Shown here: positions 18,508-28,468 of the stretch, one piece after another | How the letters are laid out: every line of letters begins with the position of its first letter | Numbering within the stretch: the first letter of the stretch is position 1 | From: an uncultured Bacteroidota bacterium | GTDB taxonomy: Bacteria > Bacteroidota > Bacteroidia > Flavobacteriales > Flavobacteriaceae | Assembly (NCBI GenBank): GCA_902618245.1 | Contig: CACMZR010000002.1 | Coordinates: forward strand, 1 to 64,000 | Length of the DNA stretch: 64,000 nt | Reading direction: 5' to 3' | Notes under the pieces: generated by a model | Database searches by the model: none | What the model was told of the DNA's origin: nothing | Seen by the model: only the letters and a program-made list of their open reading frames with translations | Translations under genes and position numbers: made by a program

Positions 18508-20970
18508 TTATTTCCTTTTTTTTCTAGTACTTGAATCCCCTAAATATTTTTCCGCCTGTGATAGAGTTAATTTGGATGCATTAATTTCTTTTCCTATCTC
18601 AACTTTTTGTTTACCTCGAATAATGTGATGTCTTCCCCACCTAGCTTTTTCAATTCTTATTCCTTCTTCAGACCAATTTTGAATAATCTTATCCTTCTCT
18701 TTTTGAATTTTCTCTTGTATCAAAAACACAATATTGTCATCGCTAAGATTATCAAAATCATATTTCTTGTTAACATTTATAAAAAGACCATTCCATTTTA
18801 AATAGGGTCCAAAACGTCCAACCCCTTTTGTTACTGGCAGTTTATCATGAATATAAATTGGTGCATTAGCTTTTTGTTTATCATCAACTAATTTTATGGC
18901 TTGAGTCAGGTCAATCTCATTGGGTGTAAACTCCCTGGGAATTGAAATAAAAATACCTTTGTGCTTTAAATAAGGTCCAAATCTTCCATTGTTCACTGTA
19001 ATTTCCTCACCTTGATAGTCTCCTAAACTTTTTGGCATTTCAAAAAGTTTGAGCACTTCTTTAAAGGTTATATTTTCCAATTGCTGGTCGGGACTGAGAC
19101 TTGCAAAAATTGGTTTCTTTTCATCTTTTTGATCTCCAATTTGCGCAATTGGTCCAAACTTTCCTAAGCGAACTTTTACTATTCTTCCTGAGCTTGGATC
19201 TTGCCCAAGTATACGTTCTCCTGATTCTCTCTGAGCATTTTCCTTGACATCTTCTACAGTATTGTGAAATTTACCATAAAAAACTTTTAACATTTCTGTC
19301 CAATCTTTACCACCTCTTGCAATATCATCGAAGTTTCTTTCTACTTCTGCTGTAAAATTGAAATCAAGAATGGCTTCGAAATTATCAACAAGAAAGTCAT
19401 TTACTATAATTCCTATATCAGTTGGAACCAATTTCCCTTTATCACTTCCGAATCTCTCTTTGAGATCCTCTGATTTAATTTTCCCTCCAGTTAAAGAGAA
19501 TTGAACAAAATTCCTTTCATTGCCTTCTGATGAGCCTTTTTCTACATATTTTCTGTTTTGGATTGTAGTTATTGTTGGGGCGTAAGTAGATGGTCTACCT
19601 ATTCCTAACTCTTCCATTTTTTTTACCAAAGAAGCCTCTGAATATCTGAAAGGAGGTCTAGAAAAACGCTCTGTTGCTACAATAGAATCTAACTTGAGTT
19701 CCTCTCCAATTTTTACTTGAGGTAAAATGGTACTCTCATCATCAACTTCGTCATCTACACCCTCCAAATAAAGTTTTAAAAATCCATCAAAAGTAATTAT
19801 CTCGCCTTTAGCTGTGAAGCTGTCTTTATAGTTATCGGTTTTAATTGATATTTGTGATTTTTCAAGTTCTGCGTCTCTCATCTGAGAAGCAAGGGTTCTT
19901 CGCCATATTAATTCATATAAACGAGCTTGATCATAATCAATATTTAGATTTTTCTTTGAGAAATTCGTTGGTCGTATTGCTTCGTGAGCCTCTTGAGCAC
20001 CCTTATTCTTAGTCTTAAATTGTCTTATTTGAAGATACTTATCACCATAAGAAAGTTTGATTTGATTATTTATGTTGTTTTTTGCTTCTTCAGATAAATT
20101 TACACTATCTGTTCTCATATAAGTTATGTACCCTGCTTCATAAAGTCTTTGTGCAACATTCATGGTTTTACTAACTGAAAAATATAATTTTCTAGAAGCC
20201 TCTTGCTGGAGTGTAGATGTCGTAAAAGGTGGGGCTGGTGCTTTTTTTGCGGGTCGCTTTTTTATATCACTAACATAAAAGTTAGAAGATATATTTGTTT
20301 CTAAAAATTTGTAGGCTTCATCTTTATTTTGTAGAATTTTTTCTAGCTGAGAAGAAATAGATTTATCATTTTTTGTTTTAAAAATAGCTTTAGTTTTGAA
20401 ACTACTTTCAGTCGAAAAGGACCTAATTTCTCTTTCTCTTTCGACCAATAATCTTACTGCAACTGATTGAACACGACCTGCTGAGAGTCCACCTTTTACC
20501 TTTCGCCATAATACCGGTGAAAGCTCATATCCGACCAATCTATCAAGAATTCTTCTAGCTTGTTGAGCATTAACAAGATTATAATTTATATCTCTTGGAT
20601 TTTTTATTGCCTTTAGAATTGCATTTTTTGTTATTTCTGAAAAGACTATTCTTTTAGAATTGGAATCAGTCAATTCTAAAGTATTTGCTAAATGCCATGC
20701 TATGGCCTCTCCTTCTCTATCTTCATCACTTGCTAACCAAATTGTTTCAGCTTTTTTTGCTAGACCTTTTAGTTCCTTAACGATTTTTTTCTTGTCATCA
20801 TTTACAATATATTTTGCTGAAAAATCACCCTTTACATTTACGCCAAGCTCTTTAGAAGGTAGGTCAGCTATATGACCAAAACTCGATGCTACTTTGTAAT
20901 CTTTACCCAAAAATTTCTCAATCGTTTTTGCTTTAGCAGGGGACTCTACAATAACTAAATTTTTAGCCAT
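18508..20970 (-). CDS. topA: DNA topoisomerase I
   Basis: NLVIVESPAKAKTIEKFLG; active-site region YITYMRTDSVNLS. Confidence 0.97.
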   Translation of the reverse strand: MAKNLVIVESPAKAKTIEKFLGKDYKVASSFGHIADLPSKELGVNVKGDFSAKYIVNDDKKKIVKELKGLAKKAETIWLASDEDREGEAIAWHLANTLELTDSNSKRIVFSEITKNAILKAIKNPRDINYNLVNAQQARRILDRLVGYELSPVLWRKVKGGLSAGRVQSVAVRLLVEREREIRSFSTESSFKTKAIFKTKNDKSISSQLEKILQNKDEAYKFLETNISSNFYVSDIKKRPAKKAPAPPFTTSTLQQEASRKLYFSVSKTMNVAQRLYEAGYITYMRTDSVNLSEEAKNNINNQIKLSYGDKYLQIRQFKTKNKGAQEAHEAIRPTNFSKKNLNIDYDQARLYELIWRRTLASQMRDAELEKSQISIKTDNYKDSFTAKGEIITFDGFLKLYLEGVDDEVDDESTILPQVKIGEELKLDSIVATERFSRPPFRYSEASLVKKMEELGIGRPSTYAPTITTIQNRKYVEKGSSEGNERNFVQFSLTGGKIKSEDLKERFGSDKGKLVPTDIGIIVNDFLVDNFEAILDFNFTAEVERNFDDIARGGKDWTEMLKVFYGKFHNTVEDVKENAQRESGERILGQDPSSGRIVKVRLGKFGPIAQIGDQKDEKKPIFASLSPDQQLENITFKEVLKLFEMPKSLGDYQGEEITVNNGRFGPYLKHKGIFISIPREFTPNEIDLTQAIKLVDDKQKANAPIYIHDKLPVTKGVGRFGPYLKWNGLFINVNKKYDFDNLSDDNIVFLIQEKIQKEKDKIIQNWSEEGIRIEKARWGRHHIIRGKQKVEIGKEINASKLTLSQAEKYLGDSSTRKKRK

Positions 20971-20989
20971 GGCTTAATAAATTTGCTCA

Positions 20990-20997
20990 CAAAAGTA
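20990..20997 (-). promoter_or_regulatory. candidate -7 box TACTTTTG of topA
   Basis: CAAAAGTA on + strand, 19 nt upstream of topA ATG. Confidence 0.45.
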
Positions 20998-21163
20998 TGC
21001 AAGTTTTTTCTGATCTTTAAAATTTTTAAATCTAGTTACTCAAATTAAAGTGTTTTTGACATATTCAAACACCAAATTTTTTCTACAATCAAAATATTTA
21101 ATCCATTAGAGTGAATTATAAAAAAAGTAGTTAATATTTAAAACATTTTAGATACAAGAAACT

Positions 21164-21171
21164 TACTTTTG
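21164..21171 (+). promoter_or_regulatory. candidate -7 box TACTTTTG of sulP
   Basis: TANNTTTG match just upstream of the sulP reading frame. Confidence 0.5.
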
Positions 21172-21184
21172 TAAAAAATCCAAT

Positions 21185-22912
21185 CTGAAAAAATATTTCC
21201 CTATACTAACATGGCTGCCTGATTATAAAGGCTCAACATTCAAAAGTGATTTTATTGCTGGAATTACTGTTTCAGTCTTGCTAATCCCTCAAGGAATGGC
21301 TTATGCGCTTATAGCCGGACTACCACCAATATATGGACTATATGCGGCTCTTTCACCCCAGATTATTTATGCTATTTTGGGAACTTCCAGACAACTCGCT
21401 GTCGGACCTGTTGCAATGGACTCTCTTCTGGTTGCTGCAGGATTGGGAACAATAAGTATTTTGGGACCTGAAAATTATATTCAAACAGCAATATTATTGG
21501 CTCTTTTAGTAGGAATAATACAATTTTTATTAGGTCTCCTCAAAATGGGTTTTTTGGTTTCTTTTCTTTCTAAACCATTAATAAGAGGATTTACATCTGG
21601 TGCTGCAATAATTATTGGATTGAGTCAAATCAAACACATTCTAGGAGTTCCTTTGTTGCAAAGTAATAAGATTCAGTTGTTTGCAATTTCAATAGTGAAA
21701 TCAGAAATGGCAATTCATTATCCCACTTTAGTAATTGGTGTAATAAGTATTTTTTCCCTTCTAATTCTAAAAAAATGGAATCCAAAAGTTCCATCTGCAT
21801 TGGTTGTGGTTGTTTTAAGCTCATTATGGGTTTATTTTGGTAAACAATACGATGAGGGAGTTGCAGTAGTTGGTTTTGTTCCTAGTGGACTCCCATCATT
21901 TAATATTCCTCATTTTGAATTTGACACTATTAAAAATCTGATCCCAATCTCATTAACATTAGCAATTATCGGATATATGGAATCCATTTCAATATCAAAA
22001 ACAATTGCAGAGAAGCATAAATATTATAGACTTGACCCAAACCAGGAGCTTATCGCTTTAGGTACTTCAAATATTTTTGGTTCTTTATTCCAGTCATACC
22101 CAACAACAGGCGGATTTTCGAGAACAGCTGTAAATGATCAATCAGGAGCAAAGACTGGATTTGCCTCGATAGTTTGTGCACTAATTGTTGCTATTATACT
22201 TAGCTTTTTTACTCATTGGTTTTTTTACTTGCCAAAAGCTGTGCTGGGAGCAATAATTATTGTAGCTGTTATTCAATTAATTGATATTAAATATGCAATT
22301 AGACTCTACAATTCAAGAAAGGATGAATTCGCTGTTTTATTACTTACTTTTATTTTGACTTTATTTGTTGGAATTACCCAAGGAATCCTTTTTGGAATAA
22401 TATTATCACTTCTCCTTCTTGTTTACAGGGTATCAAAACCCCACTATGCTTTTCTTGGCAGAATTAGAAACACAAATTATTTTCAAAATATTGAGAGGTT
22501 TCCTGATGAAGTTACTGTAAGAGAAGATTTAGTGATACTAAAATTCGATGCACAACTATTTTTTGGGAATATTGAATTTTTTAAAAAATTAGTTTTTGAA
22601 GCCGTTGAAAAAAATTCAAAAAAAATCAAAGGTTTTATAATAAATGCACGATCAATAAATTACATAGATAGTACAGCTGCTGAAGAATTAGTGCTAATAA
22701 TTAAAAAACTTCAAAAAAAAGACATACGAGTAATGGTAGTAGGGGCAATAGATCCTTCAAGAGACATTATAATAAATAGTAAACTGATAGATATATTAAA
22801 AAAACAGAATTTGTTTGTCACTTCTGGAGATGCAACTGACAGCTTTGATGGTGTTTCTAAAAAAACTGCACTACAGAAAAAACTCAGTAGACAATACAAT
22901 CCAATGGATTAA
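21185..22912 (+). CDS. SulP family anion transporter with C-terminal STAS domain; probable start upstream of the track ORF at 21278
   Basis: In-frame upstream translation (L)KKYFPILTWLPDYKGSTFKSDFIAGITVSVLLIPQGMAYALIAGLPP is conserved SulP N-terminus; no ATG/GTG/TTG between the stop at 21149 and 21278; STAS 'LVILKFDAQLFFGNIEFF'. Confidence 0.85.
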   Translation: MKKYFPILTWLPDYKGSTFKSDFIAGITVSVLLIPQGMAYALIAGLPPIYGLYAALSPQIIYAILGTSRQLAVGPVAMDSLLVAAGLGTISILGPENYIQTAILLALLVGIIQFLLGLLKMGFLVSFLSKPLIRGFTSGAAIIIGLSQIKHILGVPLLQSNKIQLFAISIVKSEMAIHYPTLVIGVISIFSLLILKKWNPKVPSALVVVVLSSLWVYFGKQYDEGVAVVGFVPSGLPSFNIPHFEFDTIKNLIPISLTLAIIGYMESISISKTIAEKHKYYRLDPNQELIALGTSNIFGSLFQSYPTTGGFSRTAVNDQSGAKTGFASIVCALIVAIILSFFTHWFFYLPKAVLGAIIIVAVIQLIDIKYAIRLYNSRKDEFAVLLLTFILTLFVGITQGILFGIILSLLLLVYRVSKPHYAFLGRIRNTNYFQNIERFPDEVTVREDLVILKFDAQLFFGNIEFFKKLVFEAVEKNSKKIKGFIINARSINYIDSTAAEELVLIIKKLQKKDIRVMVVGAIDPSRDIIINSKLIDILKKQNLFVTSGDATDSFDGVSKKTALQKKLSRQYNPMD

Positions 22913-22934
22913 AAAATTAAAATTAAATTTGACA

Positions 22935-24326
22935 ATGATTATTGAACAAATCTACACAGAATGTTTATCTCAAGGGGCATATTATATTCAAAGTGCTAAT
23001 GAAGCAGCTATAATTGACCCTCTAAGGGAAACAAAACCCTACATTCAAAAAGCTAAAAAAAATAATGTGAAAATAAAATTTATTTTCGAAACTCATTTTC
23101 ATGCTGACTTCGTAAGTGGCCACCTAACTCTTGCTAAAGAGACTGGTGCTAAAATTATTTTTGGCCCAAATGCTAATACTAAATATGATTCACTTATAGC
23201 AGAAGACGGACAAGAATTTAGAATTGGTGAAATTACAATTAAAGCTTTACATACTCCTGGCCATACAATGGAAAGCACAACTTATTTATTGACTGATTGT
23301 TCAAAAAAAGATATTGCTATCTTTAGTGGAGATACACTTTTTATTGGAGATGTAGGGCGTCCTGATCTAGCGCAAAAATCTAACGATTTAAGTCAAGAGG
23401 ACCTTGCTGGAATTCTTTATGATAGCCTTCGTAAAAAAATTATGCCTTTGGAGGATGATGTGTTGGTTTATCCAGCACATGGCGCAGGTTCTGCATGTGG
23501 AAAAAATTTAAGTAGCAAAACTGTAAGCACAATCGGAGAGCAGAAGAAAACTAATTATGCTCTTCGTGATAATATGTCCAAGGATGAATTTATAAGAGAA
23601 GTAACCCATGGCTTAAACCCACCACCAAATTATTTCCCTTTAAATGTAAAAATGAATAAAGAGGGTTACGATGATATAGACAAAATTATCGCATGCGGAA
23701 CAACTCCATTAGACCCAGATTCATTTGAAAATATTGCTAAAATGAAAAATGTTCTGATACTTGATGTTAGGCATCAGGAACAATTTGCTAAAGAACACAT
23801 CCCAAATTCAATATTTATTGGTATTGATGGAAGCTTTGCTCCTTGGGTTGGAACAATTATAGAAGATGTCACAAAGCCTATTTTGTTAGTAACACATGAA
23901 GATAGAGTTGAAGAGACTGTTACTAGATTAGCCCGCGTAGGTTTTGATAATTGTCTTGGATTCCTGAAAGGAGGCATAAAAACTTGGATGATGCAGGGTA
24001 AATTAATAGCAAATGTAAATGTAATTGACTCAGCTGTTTTTAAGAAATTAACTAAAAATGAAAAGTTAAAAGTATTTGATTTGCGCAAATCAGATGAATA
24101 CATTTCTGGACATATTTCAAACGCTAAAAATATTCCTCTTGACTTTGTTAATCAAAAAATAAGTAGCTTCCATTTAAAAGATTCTTTTTATACGCATTGT
24201 GCGGGAGGTTATAGAAGTATGATAGCTGCATCAATATTAAAAAGTAATGGAATTCACAATTTTACAGATATTAAAGGTGGATTTAATGCATTAAAAAGAA
24301 AAGGTTTAGAAATTTCTGTGAAATAA
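22935..24326 (+). CDS. MBL-fold persulfide dioxygenase-like hydrolase with two rhodanese domains
   Basis: HFHADFVSGH (HxHxDH-type) MBL motif; two rhodanese-like domains, second with catalytic Cys (THCAGGYRS); start moved to ATG 22935. Confidence 0.9.
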   Translation: MIIEQIYTECLSQGAYYIQSANEAAIIDPLRETKPYIQKAKKNNVKIKFIFETHFHADFVSGHLTLAKETGAKIIFGPNANTKYDSLIAEDGQEFRIGEITIKALHTPGHTMESTTYLLTDCSKKDIAIFSGDTLFIGDVGRPDLAQKSNDLSQEDLAGILYDSLRKKIMPLEDDVLVYPAHGAGSACGKNLSSKTVSTIGEQKKTNYALRDNMSKDEFIREVTHGLNPPPNYFPLNVKMNKEGYDDIDKIIACGTTPLDPDSFENIAKMKNVLILDVRHQEQFAKEHIPNSIFIGIDGSFAPWVGTIIEDVTKPILLVTHEDRVEETVTRLARVGFDNCLGFLKGGIKTWMMQGKLIANVNVIDSAVFKKLTKNEKLKVFDLRKSDEYISGHISNAKNIPLDFVNQKISSFHLKDSFYTHCAGGYRSMIAASILKSNGIHNFTDIKGGFNALKRKGLEISVK

Positions 24327-24429
24327 ATTTTAAAAACCATAAAAGTTAAAGTGTATATTAATATCACATACTAAAATACCGATCCAGTTATATTACCCTA
24401 AAGAAAACATTAATTTCTAGTCATTTTCA

Positions 24430-24452
24430 GATAAAAGACTGACAAAATGACA
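24430..24452 (+). promoter_or_regulatory. 23-bp motif copy 1 GATAAAAGACTGACAAAATGACA
   Basis: 20/23 identical to 28855-28877; upstream of miaB. Confidence 0.6.
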
Positions 24453-24470
24453 ATATGATAGTCTTTTTTG

Positions 24471-24478
24471 TAATTTTG
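24471..24478 (+). promoter_or_regulatory. candidate -7 box TAATTTTG of miaB
   Basis: TANNTTTG match, 35 nt before ATG. Confidence 0.45.
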
Positions 24479-24513
24479 TTTATGATAAACTTATAATTAC
24501 ATCTCAGCAGTTT

Positions 24514-25983
24514 ATGGGTGCAGACAAATTTAAATCTTTGGACAATAATTTTGTATCGGAAATTCCCAATACTCGCAATTCAAATAAGCCGATAAATAAA
24601 ACTCTGAAAAGAGCTTACATTGAAAGCTACGGTTGCCAAATGAATTTTGCTGATAGTGAAATAGTGGCCTCTATTTTGATCAAAGATGGTTATACCGTAA
24701 CTAAAAAGTTAGATGAAGCTTCTTTAATTCTTGTAAATACTTGCTCAATTAGAGAGAAAGCTGAAAGAACAGTTCGCAAAAGATTAGAATATTTTGAATC
24801 TATCAAAGAAAAGAATTCTAAAATTACAGTTGGTGTGATGGGATGTATGGCAGAGCGATTAAAAAAGAAATTTCTTGAAGAGGAAAAAATTGTTGATTTA
24901 GTTGTAGGTCCTGACGCTTATAAAGACATTCCTAGGCTTTTACAAGAGGTTGAAAACGAAAATGAGGCCGTAAATGTCCTTTTGTCAAAAGACGAAACAT
25001 ATGGAGATATATCCCCTGTAAGATTAAATTCAAATGGAATATCTGCATTTGTTTCTATTACACGTGGTTGTGACAATATGTGTACCTTTTGCGTTGTTCC
25101 ATTTACTAGGGGTAGGGAAAGAAGTCGTGATCCTAAAAGTATCTTAAATGAGATTGAAGATCTGAAATATAAGGGATATAAGGAAGTTACCCTTCTAGGA
25201 CAAAATGTTGACAGCTATCTTTGGTACGGAGGTGGTTTAAAAAAAGACTTCAAAAAGGCTACCAGAATTCAGCGCAAAACTGCATTAAGATTCCACAACT
25301 TATTAAGTATTGTCGCTGAAGCATTTCCGAAAATTAGGATTCGTTTCTCCACATCTAATCCCCAAGATATGTCAATCAAGGTCATAAAAATAATGGCTAA
25401 ATATGAAAATATTTGCAATTATATACATCTTCCAGTTCAATCTGGAAGTAATAGAATTCTGAAAAAAATGAATCGTCAGCATACAATAAAAGAATATTTT
25501 CAGCTTATAGATTCAATTCGTGAAATTCTTCCTGAATGTGGAATATCTCATGATATGATTGCTGGATTCCCAACCGAAACGATTCAAGACCATCAAGATA
25601 CTCTAAAGCTAATGGATTATGTTAAGTATGACTTTGGATTTATGTTTGCATATTCGGAACGCCCCGGAACTGTGGCAGCAAAAAAAATAAATGATAATAT
25701 CGATGATAAAATCAAAAAGAAGCGTTTAAATGAAATTATTAAAAAACAGCAAAAACACAGTCTTTATAGAACCCAACAATATTTAGGTAAAATAGTTTGC
25801 GTTTTAATTGAAAAGGTTTCAAAACGATCAGAATATTTTTGGAGTGGTAGAACTCAACAAAACACCGTTGTTGTTTTCCCAAAGGAGAATTATAAACCCG
25901 GCGATTTTGTGGATGTTAAAATTAAGAGTTGTACGTCTGCAACACTAATAGGTAAGGCAATTAAAATCTCAAATCGAATTTAA
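24514..25983 (+). CDS. miaB: tRNA-2-methylthio-N6-dimethylallyladenosine synthase MiaB
   Basis: YIESYGCQMNFADSE; radical-SAM CDNMCTFC; C-terminal TRAM region. Confidence 0.96.
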   Translation: MGADKFKSLDNNFVSEIPNTRNSNKPINKTLKRAYIESYGCQMNFADSEIVASILIKDGYTVTKKLDEASLILVNTCSIREKAERTVRKRLEYFESIKEKNSKITVGVMGCMAERLKKKFLEEEKIVDLVVGPDAYKDIPRLLQEVENENEAVNVLLSKDETYGDISPVRLNSNGISAFVSITRGCDNMCTFCVVPFTRGRERSRDPKSILNEIEDLKYKGYKEVTLLGQNVDSYLWYGGGLKKDFKKATRIQRKTALRFHNLLSIVAEAFPKIRIRFSTSNPQDMSIKVIKIMAKYENICNYIHLPVQSGSNRILKKMNRQHTIKEYFQLIDSIREILPECGISHDMIAGFPTETIQDHQDTLKLMDYVKYDFGFMFAYSERPGTVAAKKINDNIDDKIKKKRLNEIIKKQQKHSLYRTQQYLGKIVCVLIEKVSKRSEYFWSGRTQQNTVVVFPKENYKPGDFVDVKIKSCTSATLIGKAIKISNRI

Positions 25984-25984
25984 T

Positions 25985-27250
25985 ATGGATTCATTACAAT
26001 TAGTAAAACAACGTTTTGGTATTATTGGCAATAATCTAGGGCTGAATCGTGCTTTAGAAAAGAGCTTAGGCGTCTCTAATACTGATATCTCAGTTCTAGT
26101 AATTGGAGAAAGCGGTGTAGGGAAAGAAAGCATTCCCAAAATTATACATCAATATTCACACAGAAAACATAATAAGTATATAGCTGTTAATTGTGGTGCT
26201 ATACCAGAGGGTACAATAGATAGTGAACTTTTTGGTCATGAAAAAGGTGCATTCACGGGAGCATCACAAACAAGAGCTGGATATTTCGAAGTTGCAGATG
26301 GTGGTACTATTTTTCTTGATGAAGTGGGTGAATTACCAATGCAAACTCAAGTAAGATTACTTAGAATTCTTGAAAGTGGAGAATTTATTAAAGTAGGGTC
26401 TTCAAAAGTGCAAAAGACAGATGTTCGAATAGTAGCAGCAACAAACGTTAATATCTCTGAAGCAATATCAAAAGAAAAATTTCGTGAAGATTTATATTAT
26501 AGATTAAGTACAGTAGAAATCGGCCTTCCTCCACTAAGGGAGAGAAAGGAAGATATAGTTTTACTTTTTAGAAAATTTGCATCTGATTTTGCTCAAAAAT
26601 ATCATATGCCTCCAATAAAACTTGATGAACAATCTCAGGAATTGCTAATGAACTTTAGGTGGAGTGGAAACATAAGACAACTTCGCAATGTTGCTGAGCA
26701 GATTTCAGTATTGGAGAAAGAAAGAGAAATTAATGCATCTTGTTTGAGTACTTATCTCCCTAACCGTGCGTCTCAACTACCAGCATTAGTTGACAAAAAA
26801 AACAGTAAAAGTGATTTTGGTTCTGAAAGAGAAATACTTTATAAAGTACTTTTTGATATGAAGAGTGATCTAAACGATTTGAAAAAACTAACACATGATT
26901 TAATAAAAAATGGAAGTCAAAGTGAAATAAATGAAAAAAACCAAAGTCTGATTGAAAAAATTTATGGTAAAGAGACTGCACCGGAAAAAAATACACTAGA
27001 TTCCGTACCCATTAATACCGATTCTCCCAAAATGAATAAAGTAGAGCCATTAGACAAATATTCCTACGCCGAAACTATCGAAGAAGAAGAGCCTCTTTCC
27101 TTACACGAAAAAGAGCTAGAGATGATTAAACAAGCATTGATCAGAAGTAAAGGTAAACGTAAATTGGCAGCTCAAGAATTGGGCATTTCTGAAAGAACTT
27201 TATACAGAAAAATTAAACAATTTGACCTTAATGAGCAAGAAAAAATTTAA
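25985..27250 (+). CDS. sigma-54-dependent transcriptional activator without receiver domain (PspF-like architecture)
   Basis: Walker A GESGVGKE, GAFTGA loop, C-terminal Fis HTH (KRKLAAQELGISERTLYRKI); AAA+ starts almost at the N-terminus. Confidence 0.93.
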   Translation: MDSLQLVKQRFGIIGNNLGLNRALEKSLGVSNTDISVLVIGESGVGKESIPKIIHQYSHRKHNKYIAVNCGAIPEGTIDSELFGHEKGAFTGASQTRAGYFEVADGGTIFLDEVGELPMQTQVRLLRILESGEFIKVGSSKVQKTDVRIVAATNVNISEAISKEKFREDLYYRLSTVEIGLPPLRERKEDIVLLFRKFASDFAQKYHMPPIKLDEQSQELLMNFRWSGNIRQLRNVAEQISVLEKEREINASCLSTYLPNRASQLPALVDKKNSKSDFGSEREILYKVLFDMKSDLNDLKKLTHDLIKNGSQSEINEKNQSLIEKIYGKETAPEKNTLDSVPINTDSPKMNKVEPLDKYSYAETIEEEEPLSLHEKELEMIKQALIRSKGKRKLAAQELGISERTLYRKIKQFDLNEQEKI

Positions 27251-27755
27251 ATTTTTCGTTTTATTTACATCTATAATCTTGCATTGTAAATGTGGTGTTT
27301 ATTCTTTCACTGGAGCCTCTATTCCGCCTGGAGTAACAACCTTTCAGGTGAATTTTTTTGAAAATCTAGCTGGTAATCGACCTGGTTCAATAATAGAACC
27401 TGGATTAGATAATGATTTTACTAATGCTCTTCAAGATATAATTATGAATCAGACAAACTTGAATTTAGTTAGCAAAGAAGGTCAACTTATCTATGAGGGA
27501 GAAATTACAGAATATAGTGTTACTCCGATGTCTGCAACTGCAGAAAATACAGCTGCACAAAACCGCTTACGAATGGCAGTAGCATTTCGTTTTTTTAATG
27601 CTAAAAAAGAAGAAGATAATTTCGAAAGAACATATTCCTTTTTTTACGATTTCCCAGCTGAACTTCAAGTTTACGATGTAATTGACTCAGCACATAAAGA
27701 AATTTTTGATAGAATCACACAAGATATTTTCAATGATACTCTAGCCAAATGGTAA
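27231..27755 (+). CDS. lptE: LptE family LPS-assembly lipoprotein
   Basis: Lipobox-like HCKCGVYSFTGASIPPG; start at ATG 27231 overlapping the upstream gene. Confidence 0.82.
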   Translation: MSKKKFKFFVLFTSIILHCKCGVYSFTGASIPPGVTTFQVNFFENLAGNRPGSIIEPGLDNDFTNALQDIIMNQTNLNLVSKEGQLIYEGEITEYSVTPMSATAENTAAQNRLRMAVAFRFFNAKKEEDNFERTYSFFYDFPAELQVYDVIDSAHKEIFDRITQDIFNDTLAKW

Positions 27756-28468
27756 TAAAAGATTCTAAAAGTCTATTTTCGTTGATTGAGCAATTTGATC
27801 CAAATAATAAGGATCATTTAACGCAGTTTGAGGAACTTACGAAGATATATCCAAACTTTCACCTATTAAGAATATATTATCTTAAAGCTCTTCAAAAGCA
27901 AGAAGTATCGTCATTTGATAAAAACCTATCACATGCTTCAATTGCAACTTACGATAGAGAATTATTATATCAATTTATTGAATCTGATTTAACCCCAAAT
28001 AAATTAACTAAAAAGAATAGAAAAGTTCAAAAAGTCAAGCCAAAAAAAAACGTAAGAAAAAAAATTACTAAAGAAAGAAATATTGTTCAAAAGATTAAAA
28101 GTGATGACCCTTCGCCGAAAACTCTTAAATTTTCTGAGTGGGCTAGTTATTTAAATTCAAAAAAAGCCTCTTCGAAAAAAAATAATAATCTTCATAATTT
28201 CCAACTAATTGATGATTTTTTGAAATCTACAGAAAGAATAATCCCAGACAAAGACTTAAAAAATGAAGAAGATCTTAGTGAAAAAAGTTGGTCTTCAAAT
28301 GACGAGCTCATGACTGAAACTCTAGCAAAAGTATTCGTGAAACAAAAAAAATTTAAACAGGCTATCGAAGCTTATCAAATATTAGGCTTGAAATATCCGG
28401 AAAAAAATAGTTTATTTGCAAACCAAATTAAAGAAATTAAAAAATTAGATCAACAAAAAAATAATTAA
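27749..28468 (+). CDS. TPR-like hypothetical protein between lptE and secG
   Basis: C-terminal 'ETLAKVFVKQKKFKQAIEAYQILGLKYPEKNSLFANQIKEI' TPR-like; lysine-rich central linker. Confidence 0.7.
   Translation: MVIKDSKSLFSLIEQFDPNNKDHLTQFEELTKIYPNFHLLRIYYLKALQKQEVSSFDKNLSHASIATYDRELLYQFIESDLTPNKLTKKNRKVQKVKPKKNVRKKITKERNIVQKIKSDDPSPKTLKFSEWASYLNSKKASSKKNNNLHNFQLIDDFLKSTERIIPDKDLKNEEDLSEKSWSSNDELMTETLAKVFVKQKKFKQAIEAYQILGLKYPEKNSLFANQIKEIKKLDQQKNN

Noticed and set aside
22815-22934. Upstream start of the MBL-rhodanese ORF (adds 40 aa, overlaps sulP)
   Set aside because: The extension is out-of-frame sulP sequence; MBL homology begins at MIIEQIYTECL (22935).
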